Shown here piece after piece: positions 37,501 through 47,000 of a DNA stretch of 64,000 nt. Position numbers and translations under genes: made by a program. The DNA comes from Cyclobacterium marinum DSM 745 (GTDB lineage Bacteria > Bacteroidota > Bacteroidia > Cytophagales > Cyclobacteriaceae), in the NCBI RefSeq assembly GCF_000222485.1, contig NC_015914.1, forward strand, positions 5,190,001 through 5,254,000. Reading direction: 5' to 3'. The notes under the pieces are model-generated. The model was not told the DNA's origin. It did not search any database and was given only the letters and a program-made list of their open reading frames with translations. Every line of letters begins with the position of its first letter. Within the stretch, counting starts at the first letter, position 1.

Positions 37501-38929
37501 AACAGATATATTTGGGTTCTTACCCATGGCTTTCTCTGGGTCTGCCGGAGCGGAAGTGCAGCGTCCTTTAGCAACTGTAGTAATTGGAGGAATGCTTACA
37601 GCCACATTGCTTACCCTGGTAGTGCTGCCGGTGCTTTACACTTTTGTAGAAGGAAGGAGCGATAAAAGAAAGAACCTGAAAGCACCGAATGCCAACGTGA
37701 TCATTGTCCTCATCGTTTGTGGTGGATTATTTGGCTTACCGGCTATGGCTAATGCCCAGCAGCAGGAACAAAAGAATGACAGCCTACCAACGATTACATT
37801 AGAGCAAGCCAGGAAGCGGGCTTTAGAAAGTTATCCTAAGATACAATCGGCACGTCTTGAAATAGAAAGCCAAGAGGCTTTGAAGAAAACAGCGTGGGAC
37901 TTAGGTAATACCCAAATATTTACTGGTAAAGAGGAAGTGAGCAATGGATCGGATGGTGTCTACACACAATTTGGCATCCAGCAGCAGCAGATTGATGTGT
38001 TCGGTATAGCACCACGTTTGAAATTGCAAAAAGAACGGGTAGCACTGGCTGAGAAGGCGCTTGACCTGTCCGTGATAGAGCTGGAAAGGGAAGTAAGTCA
38101 GGCCTGGGCGCAGGTATATGCTTCAAAGAATAATTACCAGGTGTATGAGCAGTTGGATTCGGTTTTTACCGATATTGAAAGAGCCGCACGAATCCGCTTA
38201 GAAACAGAAGCCACTTCCAAGCTGGAATATTTGGCTACTTCCAACCAGGCCAATCAGGTACAGATACAGAAGGAGCAGGCGTACAGAGATTATCTCAGCG
38301 CCTTGCAGCGGCTCAACCTTTGGTTTGCCAATGATACCCTCTTTACCGTGCCGGATATCCCGGCCACTCACTTGGATGAACCGCTGAATTATGTAGCCGA
38401 TTCCCTAATGAACCATCCTATTTTGAATGTTTCAAAACAACAGGTAGATGTAGCGGATGCGACCATAAAAGAAAGGCGTTCGCAGTTTTTTCCACAGTTG
38501 CAAGGCCAATATGGACGACAACAAGTTGATGGGCAATCAGGATTTTATCGGTACCAAATTGGTATTCGGATCCCTTTGTTTTTTGGGCCTGAGCTTGGCA
38601 GAACACAATCGGCCAAAATACAGCGGGATATTGCAGGACAAAACCTGCGACAAAACCAGTTGGAGTTGAATGCAGCTTATCAGGAAATGAAAGAGCAGTA
38701 TCTGAAATGGCTTTATTCATGGAACTACTACAGGGATGAAGCACTACCCCTGGCGCAGGAACAACGAGCCGGAGCTATTTTGGCTTATCGGGAAGGGGCC
38801 ATTGACTATGTGACTTTTCTGCAAAACATCAGGGATGCCATTCGCATAGAGGTGGACTCATGGAATGCCTTCGGCAACTACCTGAATAGCCGCTACCAAC
38901 TGGAATACTATTTAAAAACATCAAATTAA
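34517..38929 (+). CDS. CzcA-type heavy-metal RND pump fused to a TolC-like outer-membrane channel
   Basis: A 1470-residue fusion. Residues 1 to about 1050 are an HME-RND pump; the TM4 metal-transport motif reads IDFGIIIDGAVIIIEG (about residues 400-415), with the two Asp and the Glu of the Zn/Co/Cd/Ni type. Residues from about 1085 are a TolC/CzcC channel (ITLEQARKRALESYPKIQSA). At the junction (about residues 1058-1082) a hydrophobic stretch ends in AMANAQQQ and looks like a signal peptide with a cleavage site. Pump-channel fusions are common in Bacteroidota. Codon use is more GC-rich than in the Argonaute and CusA genes. It forms an efflux operon with the adaptor next to it. Confidence 0.9.
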   Translation: MINQIISFSIKNKLIIGLLTLALIGVGIYSMSTVNLGSVPDITNNQVQVITVSENLATEDIEQFVTYPVELAMGNLPGVDETRSVSRFGLSVVTIVFEDDMGTYLPRQLVQEKLIELKETIPEKFGSPSMGPISTGLGQIYEYTIEPQEGYDSMYSPMELRTIQEWIVKRQLTLLEGVVEVNSFGGYIKQYEVAINPDKLNAQNVSISQVYEALARNNVNTGGAYIEKNRMSNFIRGEGLVRSLDDIRKIVIKTENGIPVTVGDVASKVHFGSQVRYGAFTQDGKEAVGGIIMMLKGSNPNAVIQNVIERMEEIEKSLPEGLAINTIIDRSDLISRTTDTVKTNLIEGALIVIFALVILLGSLRGGIITATTIPLSLLFAFILMKQFNVWANLMSLGAIDFGIIIDGAVIIIEGTVYEIQKRIRSGKIKFNQGVMDEVAYDAGSTMMSSAFFGQIIILIVFTPILFLTGVEGKMFQPMAYTFGFAMIGAIFLCLTYVPMMSALFMKPVQNKKNWFGRFERWLEKVSDKIIDGIQWVYLPLLKGALRFKAIVIIVAIVLLGVAGFIFSRMGGEFVPQLDEGDIAMQALIRPGSSLSESKEVSIKIENLLLESFPEIKTVTARIGVADIPTDPMPMDIADMYLILEKDKDKWVSAETKDELIEQIKEKLETNLTGVNLVFTQPVELRFNELLEGVREDIAVKLYGEDLEVLSAKVQEMADIISTVPGAGDVNPERTSGLPQMTVRYNRDKIAQYGLDIQKINEYVSSAFAGGVAGVIFEGEKRFDLVIRFDEAHRKSIDDLRTLYIDLPDGTQVPIKEVADISYVPGPMQISRDNTYRRTYVGVNTRGRDVESVVNDIQKKLDAQLDLPPGYYISYGGEFENLERAKSRLAIVVPIALFLIFVLLYFALQSFSQSIMIYIAIPLAAIGGIFALWIRDMPFSISAGVGFIVLFGVAVLNGLVLINRFNSLKEEGVTSIRERILTGTKERIRPIMLTATTDIFGFLPMAFSGSAGAEVQRPLATVVIGGMLTATLLTLVVLPVLYTFVEGRSDKRKNLKAPNANVIIVLIVCGGLFGLPAMANAQQQEQKNDSLPTITLEQARKRALESYPKIQSARLEIESQEALKKTAWDLGNTQIFTGKEEVSNGSDGVYTQFGIQQQQIDVFGIAPRLKLQKERVALAEKALDLSVIELEREVSQAWAQVYASKNNYQVYEQLDSVFTDIERAARIRLETEATSKLEYLATSNQANQVQIQKEQAYRDYLSALQRLNLWFANDTLFTVPDIPATHLDEPLNYVADSLMNHPILNVSKQQVDVADATIKERRSQFFPQLQGQYGRQQVDGQSGFYRYQIGIRIPLFFGPELGRTQSAKIQRDIAGQNLRQNQLELNAAYQEMKEQYLKWLYSWNYYRDEALPLAQEQRAGAILAYREGAIDYVTFLQNIRDAIRIEVDSWNAFGNYLNSRYQLEYYLKTSN

Positions 38930-38977
38930 GCATTTAATAAAACCTGAATGGATAATCAGATTAAAAATATAAACACA

Positions 38978-40210
38978 ATGAAAAAGCAAATCATATATAT
39001 ACTGGCATTGGTACTGATGGTATCGGTATTTACGGGCTGCGATAACAACTCGGCTGATAACTCAGGTGATGCCTCTCACGAAGAACACAGTGAGGGCGAG
39101 GCTGGGCACGAGGGTGAAGAAGGAACTAATGAAGAAGGGATGGCTGAGCTTCACCTTTCGGATCTCAAGTTTGAAAGCCTGGGCATCAAAATTGACACAC
39201 TACCCATTCGCTCACTATCGGGCGTGGTAGAAGCAAATGGCCAGTTAGAAGTGCCACCTCAGCATGAAGCAACCGTTACAGCTATTCTGGGAGCCAACGT
39301 AACCTCCATCAAAGTGATAGAGGGAGACCAGGTTAGCAGAGGGCAGGTATTGGCCTATATTTCTCATCCCAACCTGACCAGGTTACAGACTGACTATGTA
39401 AGGGCTTATAGCCAATTACAGTTTCTGGAAAAAGAAAACCAGCGGCAGAAAAGGCTCTATGAAGAAGAGGTAGGTTCCGGAAAAACTTATCAGCAAATTC
39501 AGGCGGACTACCAGGCCATGAAAGGTGAGGTAAAAGGCTATGAAGCCCAATTGAAGCAGCTAAGCCTGAATGTGGAGAAGATACGGAGTGGGGAAATCTA
39601 TGGGTACATACCTGTAGTCAGTCCCATCCATGGGTTCATACAAAAAGTCAAGGTTCAGATTGGTCAATATGTAGACCCTCAGACCAAGATGTTTATGATT
39701 GTCAATACCGACCACATTCATGCCGACCTGATGGTGTTTGAAAAGGATATTTATAAAGTAAAGGTAGGACAAAAAGTGTCCTTTACTGTGGAGTCTGTTC
39801 CGGGAAATACGCTGACTGCCAAAATCTATTCGGTAGGCAAACAATTTGAACAAAACCCGAAAGCGGTGCATGTACACGCAGAGATAGATCAAAAAGAAGA
39901 TTTTTTGATCCCGGGGATGTATATCAATGGTAAAATAAGAACGGGTGATAATCAGGTAAAAGCCTTGCCGGAAAGTGCCATCATAGAAGAAGAAGGCAAG
40001 CCTTATATTTTTATGGCGGAAGCGCATGAAGAAGATGGCAAAACCGAATGGGCGTTTAAAGCCATAGAAGTACGAACAGGTATCACAGAAGACGGATGGG
40101 TAGAAATTAAATTGTTAGAGCCACTTCCTGAGGGCACAAAAGTAGCCTGGAACAACGCTTATTACCTAATTTCTGAAATGAAAAAAGGGGAGACTGGTGA
40201 CGATGATTAA
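38978..40210 (+). CDS. RND efflux periplasmic adaptor (CzcB-like lipoprotein)
   Basis: A 410-residue membrane-fusion protein. The ATG at 38978 is preferred because it gives a clean lipoprotein signal ending VFTGC; an in-frame ATG lies 10 codons upstream. A His/Glu-rich N-terminal segment (SHEEHSEGEAGHEGEE) may capture metal. Coiled-coil hairpin (residues about 140-190), lipoyl and beta-barrel domains follow in HlyD order. It links the CzcA-type pump to its fused channel. Its end overlaps the frame of the next transporter gene. Confidence 0.88.
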   Translation: MKKQIIYILALVLMVSVFTGCDNNSADNSGDASHEEHSEGEAGHEGEEGTNEEGMAELHLSDLKFESLGIKIDTLPIRSLSGVVEANGQLEVPPQHEATVTAILGANVTSIKVIEGDQVSRGQVLAYISHPNLTRLQTDYVRAYSQLQFLEKENQRQKRLYEEEVGSGKTYQQIQADYQAMKGEVKGYEAQLKQLSLNVEKIRSGEIYGYIPVVSPIHGFIQKVKVQIGQYVDPQTKMFMIVNTDHIHADLMVFEKDIYKVKVGQKVSFTVESVPGNTLTAKIYSVGKQFEQNPKAVHVHAEIDQKEDFLIPGMYINGKIRTGDNQVKALPESAIIEEEGKPYIFMAEAHEEDGKTEWAFKAIEVRTGITEDGWVEIKLLEPLPEGTKVAWNNAYYLISEMKKGETGDDD

Positions 40211-40220
40211 AGATAGAAGT

Positions 40221-41012
40221 ATGAAAAAAACAATATTCAAAATATCGAGAATGGACTGCTCCTCTGAGGAACAGTTAATTCGTATGAAATTGGAGTCGTT
40301 TTCCAATATAAAACACCTTGAATTTGACATACCTTCCCGTCAACTTGGAATTTACCACATTGGTGACATAGATCAAATTCATCAGGCTATCAGCGAGTTG
40401 AACCTAAACGATAAATTGGAAAACACAGAAGACGCTGATTTGCCTTCAGTTGTTGACGAATCGCATCAAAGGAAAATACTATGGTGGGTATTGGGCATCA
40501 ATTTCGGCTTCTTTGTAGTAGAAATGACTACCGGATGGATATCCCGCTCTATGGGTCTGGTGGCTGACTCGCTGGATATGCTGGCAGATTCCATCGTCTA
40601 CGGCCTGAGCTTATTTGCTGTCGGTGCAGCTATTTCTCGTAAGAAGAAAGTAGCCAAAATCAGTGGCTATTTTCAGATGGGATTGGCTCTGTTAGGTTTT
40701 TCAGAAGTTTTGCGCAGGTTTTTCAGCGAAAGCGAAACACCGCTGTTTCAATGGATGATCATCATTTCGGTACTTGCCTTAATTGGTAACTTGGTCTCGC
40801 TTTGGCTGATCAACAAAGCTAAAAGTGATGAAGCTCACATGCAGGCCAGTGCGATATTTACATCTAATGATATTATAGTGAATGGAGGGGTAATACTAGC
40901 TGGGATTCTGGTTTATTTTCTAAAAAGTAAATGGCCGGATCTGGTTGTTGGTGGTGTTGTTTTCTCCTTTGTTATGCGTGGTGCTTTTCGAATACTGAAA
41001 TTGGCAAAATGA
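40221..41012 (+). CDS. CDF-like cation transporter with HMA-like N-terminus, copy 1
   Basis: A 263-residue protein. Residues 1-70 resemble a heavy-metal-associated domain with the motif FKISRMDCSSEEQLIRMKL, in which the second Cys of CxxC is missing. Six membrane helices follow, with the CDF-type site MGLVADSLDMLADSIVYG in TM2 and HMQASAIFTSNDIIVN in TM5. The start was chosen by comparison with the paralogue at 54230 (MEKSVFKIS). It overlaps the next CDF gene (ATGA). Likely exports Zn, Co or Cd. Its composition is GC-richer than that of the second copy. Confidence 0.8.
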   Translation: MKKTIFKISRMDCSSEEQLIRMKLESFSNIKHLEFDIPSRQLGIYHIGDIDQIHQAISELNLNDKLENTEDADLPSVVDESHQRKILWWVLGINFGFFVVEMTTGWISRSMGLVADSLDMLADSIVYGLSLFAVGAAISRKKKVAKISGYFQMGLALLGFSEVLRRFFSESETPLFQWMIIISVLALIGNLVSLWLINKAKSDEAHMQASAIFTSNDIIVNGGVILAGILVYFLKSKWPDLVVGGVVFSFVMRGAFRILKLAK

Positions 41013-41902
41013 TTATGGGACATAATCACAATCATTCACATAATCATTCAGAGGGCAATGTAAAAGTAGCCTTCTTTCTCAACCTTGCCTTTACAATCAT
41101 TGAGATCATTGGTGGTCTCTATACCAATAGTTTGGCTATCCTGTCGGATGCACTGCATGATTTAGGAGATAGCCTCAGTTTAGGACTTTCGTGGTACTTT
41201 CAGAAGCTATCCAAGAAAGGTAGAACCAAGACATTCTCTTACGGGTACAAACGATTCTCATTGCTTGGTGCGATAATCAATTCGATTGTGTTAGTGGCAG
41301 GGTCAATATTCATCCTGACAAAAGCGATTCCTGAACTCTTTAATCCTGGGGAAACAAATGTTGAAGGCATGCTCTATCTATCGATTTTGGGAATAGTAGT
41401 AAATGGTGCAGCTGTTTTCAAACTCCGAAAAGGAGAATCTCTGAATGAAAAAGTAGTTTCACTACATCTTTTAGAAGATGTCTTGGGATGGGTGGCCGTT
41501 CTTATAGGTAGTGTCATTATGATGTATACAGATGCACCATTTATAGATCCGTTACTCTCAGTACTAATCTCGCTTTTTGTTTTGTACAATGTTTACAAAA
41601 ACCTCAAAAAGAGCCTTTTAGTAATTCTTCAGGGCATTCCCGAGGAAATTTCCATTGACGACATTCGGCAAAAGCTCAAGAACATATCAAAAGTTACTGA
41701 CATCCATGACTGCCACGCATGGTCGATGGACGGCCAGTACAACATTCTTACACTTCACCTTCGACTAGATAAAGACTACAAACTTTCAGAACAAGCTAAG
41801 CTCAAAGAGCAAGTAAGAACACAATTAAAAGATGAATCGATTAATCACATTACCATAGAGTTTGAAGCACAGGGTGAAAACTGTGAGTTGGAGGATTGTT
41901 GA
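41009..41902 (+). CDS. CDF-family zinc/cadmium/cobalt transporter (CzcD-like)
   Basis: A 297-residue cation-diffusion facilitator. After a His-rich start (GHNHNHSHNHSEG) come six membrane helices with the TM2 site LAILSDALHDLGDSLSLG and the TM5 site VSLHLLEDVLGWVAV, giving the HxxxD metal sites of Zn transporters. A cytosolic C-terminal domain (residues about 205-290) holds DIHDCHAWSMDGQYN. The ATG at 41009 overlaps the upstream stop; longer frames are shadows. It is a proton-driven metal exporter. Confidence 0.92.
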   Translation: MIMGHNHNHSHNHSEGNVKVAFFLNLAFTIIEIIGGLYTNSLAILSDALHDLGDSLSLGLSWYFQKLSKKGRTKTFSYGYKRFSLLGAIINSIVLVAGSIFILTKAIPELFNPGETNVEGMLYLSILGIVVNGAAVFKLRKGESLNEKVVSLHLLEDVLGWVAVLIGSVIMMYTDAPFIDPLLSVLISLFVLYNVYKNLKKSLLVILQGIPEEISIDDIRQKLKNISKVTDIHDCHAWSMDGQYNILTLHLRLDKDYKLSEQAKLKEQVRTQLKDESINHITIEFEAQGENCELEDC

Positions 41903-41997
41903 TCAAATCATTTGATAAGTGATGAAAAAATATCAGATTATATGCTTATCCGTTATCTTACCAGTACTAATTTCCAAAGCTGTTTATGTCCACAAAT

Positions 41998-42013
41998 CCT
42001 TCCCTAGGGAAGG
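41998..42013. repeat. Perfect 16-bp palindrome CCTTCCCTAGGGAAGG
   Basis: A perfect palindrome lies in the spacer between the CDF and AraC genes and is followed by GTGGGG. It falls in a 45-codon frame (41922-42059) that is probably not a gene. It looks like a dispersed repeat or a regulator site. Confidence 0.5.
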
Positions 42014-42118
42014 TGGGGTTTTCGAAGAAAAGCTCGGAAGGGGTGTTTTTAATGAGTAAAGTCTTGATTTTACTAAATACTGGTATCATTGCGGACAAGC
42101 ATATCAGATTAAAACAAA

Positions 42119-42694
42119 ATGAAGCTAAACACCCTCTACATAAAAAACATGGTCTGTCCTCGCTGCATTATGTCAGTAAAATCCATTTTGGAAGAACTCT
42201 CTATCCCTTTCAGTAACATAACTTTAGGACAGATAGATTTAGCAGAAGAATTATCGATTAAGCAAAGTGATTCATTATCACAACGCCTTCATGCCATCGG
42301 CTTTGAATTGCTCGAACCAGGCAAATCATCTCTAATATCGAAAATCAAAACTGCCATAATTGAACAGATTCACTACGCTAAAGAGCCAATTACTGTCAAT
42401 TTTTCAACATTAATCGCTGATAGGCTTCATCATGAGTACGCCTATCTTAGTCGCTTATTCTCTTCTGTAGAAGGAATTACAATAGAGAAATTCATAGCAA
42501 AACAAAAAATCGAAAGAGTGAAGGAACTTTTGTTCTATGGCCAAATGTCCCTTTCTGAAATTGCCCATGACATGAATTACAGTAGCGTAGCGCATCTTTC
42601 ATCTCAGTTCAAGAAAGAAACAGGTATGACACCTACTCAATTTAAGTCACAGGAAAATCCAAACAGAAAATCCCTGGATGATCTTCAATCTTAA
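42119..42694 (+). CDS. AraC-family regulator with N-terminal metal-binding-like domain
   Basis: A 191-residue regulator. Residues 1-70 look like a small HMA-type ferredoxin fold with the metal motif YIKNMVCPRCIMSVK. The C-terminal AraC double HTH includes IERVKELLFYGQMSLSEIA, then MNYSSVAHLSSQFKKETGMT. Metal binding to the CxxC would be a direct way to switch transcription of the island's pumps. This architecture is common in Bacteroidota metal islands; its targets are unknown. Confidence 0.85.
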   Translation: MKLNTLYIKNMVCPRCIMSVKSILEELSIPFSNITLGQIDLAEELSIKQSDSLSQRLHAIGFELLEPGKSSLISKIKTAIIEQIHYAKEPITVNFSTLIADRLHHEYAYLSRLFSSVEGITIEKFIAKQKIERVKELLFYGQMSLSEIAHDMNYSSVAHLSSQFKKETGMTPTQFKSQENPNRKSLDDLQS

Positions 42695-42779
42695 TTTCAC
42701 AAATCAAAGTCAAAATTATGTAAAGCATTAATACAGCCCAATGACCAATTTTGTATCTGTAATAATCAAGTATTGATAT

Positions 42780-43517
42780 ATGATAACGAAAACCTACAAA
42801 ATTGAAGGAATGACTTGCGGTGGATGTGTTGCAAGTGTCAAAAAGCAACTCGATGAATCTGCTTCAATAACGAAGGCTGTTATTCAACTTGACTACCCTC
42901 AAGCAAAATTATCATTTGACAATGAGGTAGACATTGAAACGCTCCAGTCAATCATACATAAAGCCGGCAATTATACCATTGAGCAAGATAGGTCAGGAAC
43001 CCAAAACATGAAGCTGCCTCTTCCTGAAAAGAATATCCATACTTACAAACCATTGATTCTTATTGTAGGTTTTATAGCCGTAGTAAGTGCATTAAGTCAA
43101 TATCCGTCTCCTTCTTTTTCAGTGATGATATGGGTGCGTCATTTTATGGCCGGGTTTTTCATTGTCTTTGCTTTTTTCAAGTTGCTAAACTTACAGGGCT
43201 TTGCCAATTCATACAGTATGTATGATATTGTAGCTGCTAAATGGAAGACTTGGGGTTACATATACCCTTTTGTTGAGTTGGCTCTCGGACTTCTTTACCT
43301 AACTAATATTGCCCCATTAGTTACCAATTTGAGTACCTTCTTAATCTTAGGTATAAGTAGTATAGGGGTAATAAAAAGTAATTTGGATAAGAGAAAGATT
43401 AAATGCGCTTGTTTAGGGGATGTTTTCAACTTGCCGATGAGCACAGTTACAATTGTTGAAGACCTTTCAATGGTAGGCATGTCATTGATTATGCTTCTTC
43501 AAAACCGAATCTTGTAA
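42780..43517 (+). CDS. HMA domain fused to MauE/DoxX-like membrane protein
   Basis: A 245-residue protein. Residues 1-68 are a heavy-metal-associated domain with a full CxxC (IEGMTCGGCVASVKKQL). A membrane part of four helices follows (residues about 80-240), matching the MauE/DoxX redox-associated type, with RKIKCACLGDVFNLPM between TM3 and TM4. A membrane chaperone or redox partner for copper or mercury ions is likely. It is the gene after the AraC regulator. Confidence 0.8.
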   Translation: MITKTYKIEGMTCGGCVASVKKQLDESASITKAVIQLDYPQAKLSFDNEVDIETLQSIIHKAGNYTIEQDRSGTQNMKLPLPEKNIHTYKPLILIVGFIAVVSALSQYPSPSFSVMIWVRHFMAGFFIVFAFFKLLNLQGFANSYSMYDIVAAKWKTWGYIYPFVELALGLLYLTNIAPLVTNLSTFLILGISSIGVIKSNLDKRKIKCACLGDVFNLPMSTVTIVEDLSMVGMSLIMLLQNRIL

Positions 43518-43573
43518 ACAAAAGTCAAAATTCTATAAAACATGCTTCTTTTAATTTCGTATATTCGCTTTAA

Positions 43574-43993
43574 GTGAGAAGAATAATCTCCATATCGCTT
43601 GCTTTGCTCATGTTGTTTTCCAGCGTGGGTTTCTCTATGAACACACATTTTTGTGGTGGCGTAGCGGTTGAGACTTCTTTTTCAATCGGACTTCATAATC
43701 CTGATTGCGGAATGTCCGATATGGATGGAGACTGCAAAAAAGAACCATCCTCAGAAGAACAGGTAAAACCTAAACCCTGTTGTGAAAATCAACATGAGGT
43801 ACTTCAATTAGATGAGAATGCAAATCTTCAAGCCTTCTCTGTTGATGTGAATCCTGTTTTCTTTGTTGCTTTCATTCACACTTATGTTCAGCCGATTCTA
43901 TTTGCTGATCAAGCTTTTGTTCATAACACTTATTACTCTCCTCCCATACCTGATAAGGATATTCAAGTCCTTTTTCAGACCTTTTTAATTTAA
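43574..43993 (+). CDS. HYC_CC_PP-family small exported protein
   Basis: A 139-residue precursor with a GTG start and a signal peptide (residues 1-22). The mature part contains NTHFCGGVAVETSFS and a KPKPCCENQHEV block, the His/Cys pattern after which the family is named. Such proteins accompany CusA/CzcA pumps in Bacteroidota and may bind Cu or Ag in the periplasm. It lies 104 bases before the CusA-type gene. Confidence 0.75.
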   Translation: MRRIISISLALLMLFSSVGFSMNTHFCGGVAVETSFSIGLHNPDCGMSDMDGDCKKEPSSEEQVKPKPCCENQHEVLQLDENANLQAFSVDVNPVFFVAFIHTYVQPILFADQAFVHNTYYSPPIPDKDIQVLFQTFLI

Positions 43994-44056
43994 TCCGCAT
44001 AGTACAATTTGATGTTCCTGGTCTTGTGACTATGGAGCATAGTGGCATTTCCTGCC

Positions 44057-44081
44057 ATTGAACAATTCTTTTCTGTTCAAT
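44057..44081 (+). promoter_or_regulatory. Inverted repeat before the CusA-type gene
   Basis: Perfect arms ATTGAACA (44057-44064) and TGTTCAAT (44074-44081) are separated by nine bases, 17 bases before the ATG. It could be an operator or a hairpin that affects ribosome access. The arms resemble ArsR-type half-sites but the spacing is longer. Confidence 0.5.
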
Positions 44082-44097
44082 CAAATTCAATTGTATT

Positions 44098-47000
44098 ATG
44101 CTCAATAAAATCATAAAATATTTCTTAGAGAATAAGTTGGTCACTGTTCTCGTCCTTACAGGTTTTGTAGCCTGGGGAATTGTAACTGCTCCATTTGGAT
44201 GGCAAGTGGGTGCATTGCCTTCTGACCCTGTTCCGGTAGATGCCATACCAGACATAGGAGAAAACCAACAAATCGTTTTTACCCAATGGGCTGGCCGTTC
44301 GCCACAGGATATTGAAGATCAAATCTCTTATCCTTTAACTACCTACTTATTAGGTATCCCAGGAGTAAAATCTATTAGAAGTTCATCCATCTTCGGTTTT
44401 TCCAGTATCTATATCATCTTCTCAGAAGATGTAGAGTTCTATTGGTCACGATCCAGAATACTCGAAAAACTCAACTCTTTACCTTCTGGATTACTCCCTG
44501 ATGCCGTCCAGCCTGCGTTGGGTCCAGATGCCACCGCCTTAGGGCAGGTGTATTGGTACACCATTGAAGGAAGGGACAAAAACGGAAATCCAACTGGCGG
44601 TTGGGATTTGCACGAAATCCGCACAGTTCAGGACTTCTATGTGAAGTATGGTTTAAATGCAACAGAAGGCGTTTCAGAAGTTGCTTCCATTGGCGGTTTT
44701 ATTCAGGAATACCAAATTGATGTAAACCCTGACGCTTTGAAAGCCTACAACATCCCCTTGCATAAAGTCATGCAGGCAGTACAAAAATCCAATAAGGATG
44801 TTGGTGCTAAAACCATAGAAATCAACCAAGCTGAATATTTAGTTCGTGGTTTAGGTTATGTCAAGAAAGTAGAAGACATAGAAAAAGCAGTAGTAGCCGT
44901 ACAAGACAATGTGCCTATAAGGATAAAAGACATTGGCGTAGTATCTCTTGGACCCGCTACAAGACGAGGTATTTTGGACAAAGATGGTGCTGAAGTAGTA
45001 GGTGGTGTGGTGGTAGCACGCTATGGAGCCAATCCCCTACAAGTCATCAACAATGTAAAAGCCAAAATTATTGAAATAGCACCCGGCCTTCCCAAGAAGA
45101 CATTGGCTGACGGTAGAGAAAGCCAGCTAACAATTGTCCCGTTTTATGATCGCTCAGAATTAATCTATGAAACCTTAGGTACACTGGAAGAAGCTTTGTC
45201 GCTGGAAATTCTCATTACCGTTCTGGTGGTGATTGTGATGGTATATAACCTAAGAGCTTCATTCCTAATTTCCAGCCTTTTGCCCATTGCCGTACTCATG
45301 GTGTTTATTGCCATGCGATACTTTGGTGTGGATGCGAATATTGTAGCACTATCAGGAATAGCCATTGCCATAGGAACGATGGTAGACTTAGGGATTATTC
45401 TTTCTGAAAATATCATCAAGCATATTGATGAAGCCCCACCAGGTCAAAAACTTATTGATACCATTTACAATGGAGCATCAGAAGTAGCAACTGCGATAGT
45501 AACAGCTGTCTCTACCACAATTGTAAGTTTTATCCCTGTATTCACCATGCAGGCAGCAGAAGGCAAACTGTTTGGTCCCTTGGCATTCACAAAGTCATTT
45601 GCTCTTTTGGCTGCATTGATCGTTTCATTGCTGATTTTGCCAACGCTGGCACATTGGTTTTTTGGTTTCAATATCAAAAACAAGTTTTTAAAAAAGTACG
45701 GTCATTACGGCTTAGTACTTATTGGAATTATAAGCCTCTTTATTGGACAGGTTTGGACGGGAGTGTTACTAATTCTATTTGGAATCATCGGTATTGTAAA
45801 AAACATTGAACAGCTCAAAAATGCTTCACTTCCAACTGTAATAAAGTTCTTACTCAAGTATGCGGAATTAATCATTGTTCTGTTAGGAGTCATCTGGTTG
45901 CTGGCAAAATATTGGTTACCTCTCGGTGCATCTAAATCCCTTCTCCTCAACTTTGTTTTTGTTGCCTTATTGGTCGGTGTTATACTCGGTGGGTTTACCC
46001 TATTGGAGTTTCAATACAAAAAGATCCTGACATGGTGTTTAAATAACAAAATCAAGTTTTTGATTATTCCGACTGTACTAATCCTTTTGGGTGTAACTAT
46101 TTGGTTGGGTTTAAATAGCGTTTTTGGTTTTGTTTCAAAGGGATTTGAAAAGGTTGGCTGGAACGTTAATCAGACCAAAGGTTGGTCAGCTATGTCCCAC
46201 ACCTTTCCGGGTATAGGAAAGGAATTTATGCCCTCATTAGATGAAGGTAGTTTTCTCCTAATGCCAACTTCTATGCCGCATTCGGGTGTAACCTTCAACC
46301 GCAAAATAGTAGGGCAGTTGGATATGCTATTGACCAGTATCCCCGAAGTAGAACTTACAGTTGGCAAACTCGGACGGGTAGAATCAGCCCTTGACCCAGC
46401 TCCTATTTCTATGTATGAAAACATTATCAATTACAAGCCAGAATATATTCTTAACAAAAAAGGACACAGGCAAAGGTTTAAAGTAGATAAAAACAATCGC
46501 TTTATAACAGTTTCTGGTGATTCACTAACCAATCAAGAAGGGTTAAGTAAAGGCATTGAAGCCAAGGAACTCATTGCAGATGAAAATGGGGAGTATTACC
46601 GAAATTGGCGTGATCACATTCAATCACCTGATGATATTTGGAATGAGATCGTAAAAGCCACCAAACTACCAGGTGTCACCTCAGCGCCTAAGCTTCAACC
46701 GATTGAAACTCGGTTAGTCATGCTCCAAACAGGGATGCGAGCTCCGATGGGAATCAAGGTATATGGCCCTGACTTGAAAACAATAGAGAACTTTGGATTG
46801 CAGTTGGAGAACGTTCTAAAAGAAGTACCTTCTGTAAAGGCAGAAGCAGTATTTGCGGATAGAATTGTAGGTAAGCCCTACATACACCTCAACATAAATA
46901 GGGATGAAATCTCGCGATACGGATTGAACATTGAGGATGTTCAACAGACCATAGAAACCGCAATTGGTGGAATGAAAATAACCTCTACTGTAGAAGGCCG

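Noticed and set aside
34517..38929. Frameshift or assembly error joining CzcA to TolC
   Set aside because: The frame is continuous, the linker is a plausible signal-like stretch, and such fusions are known in Bacteroidota.
41922..42059. 45-codon frame with a hydrophobic start
   Set aside because: The second half encodes the palindromic GC-rich repeat (PREGGVFEEKLGRG), as is typical of intergenic repeat sequence. Not listed as a gene.
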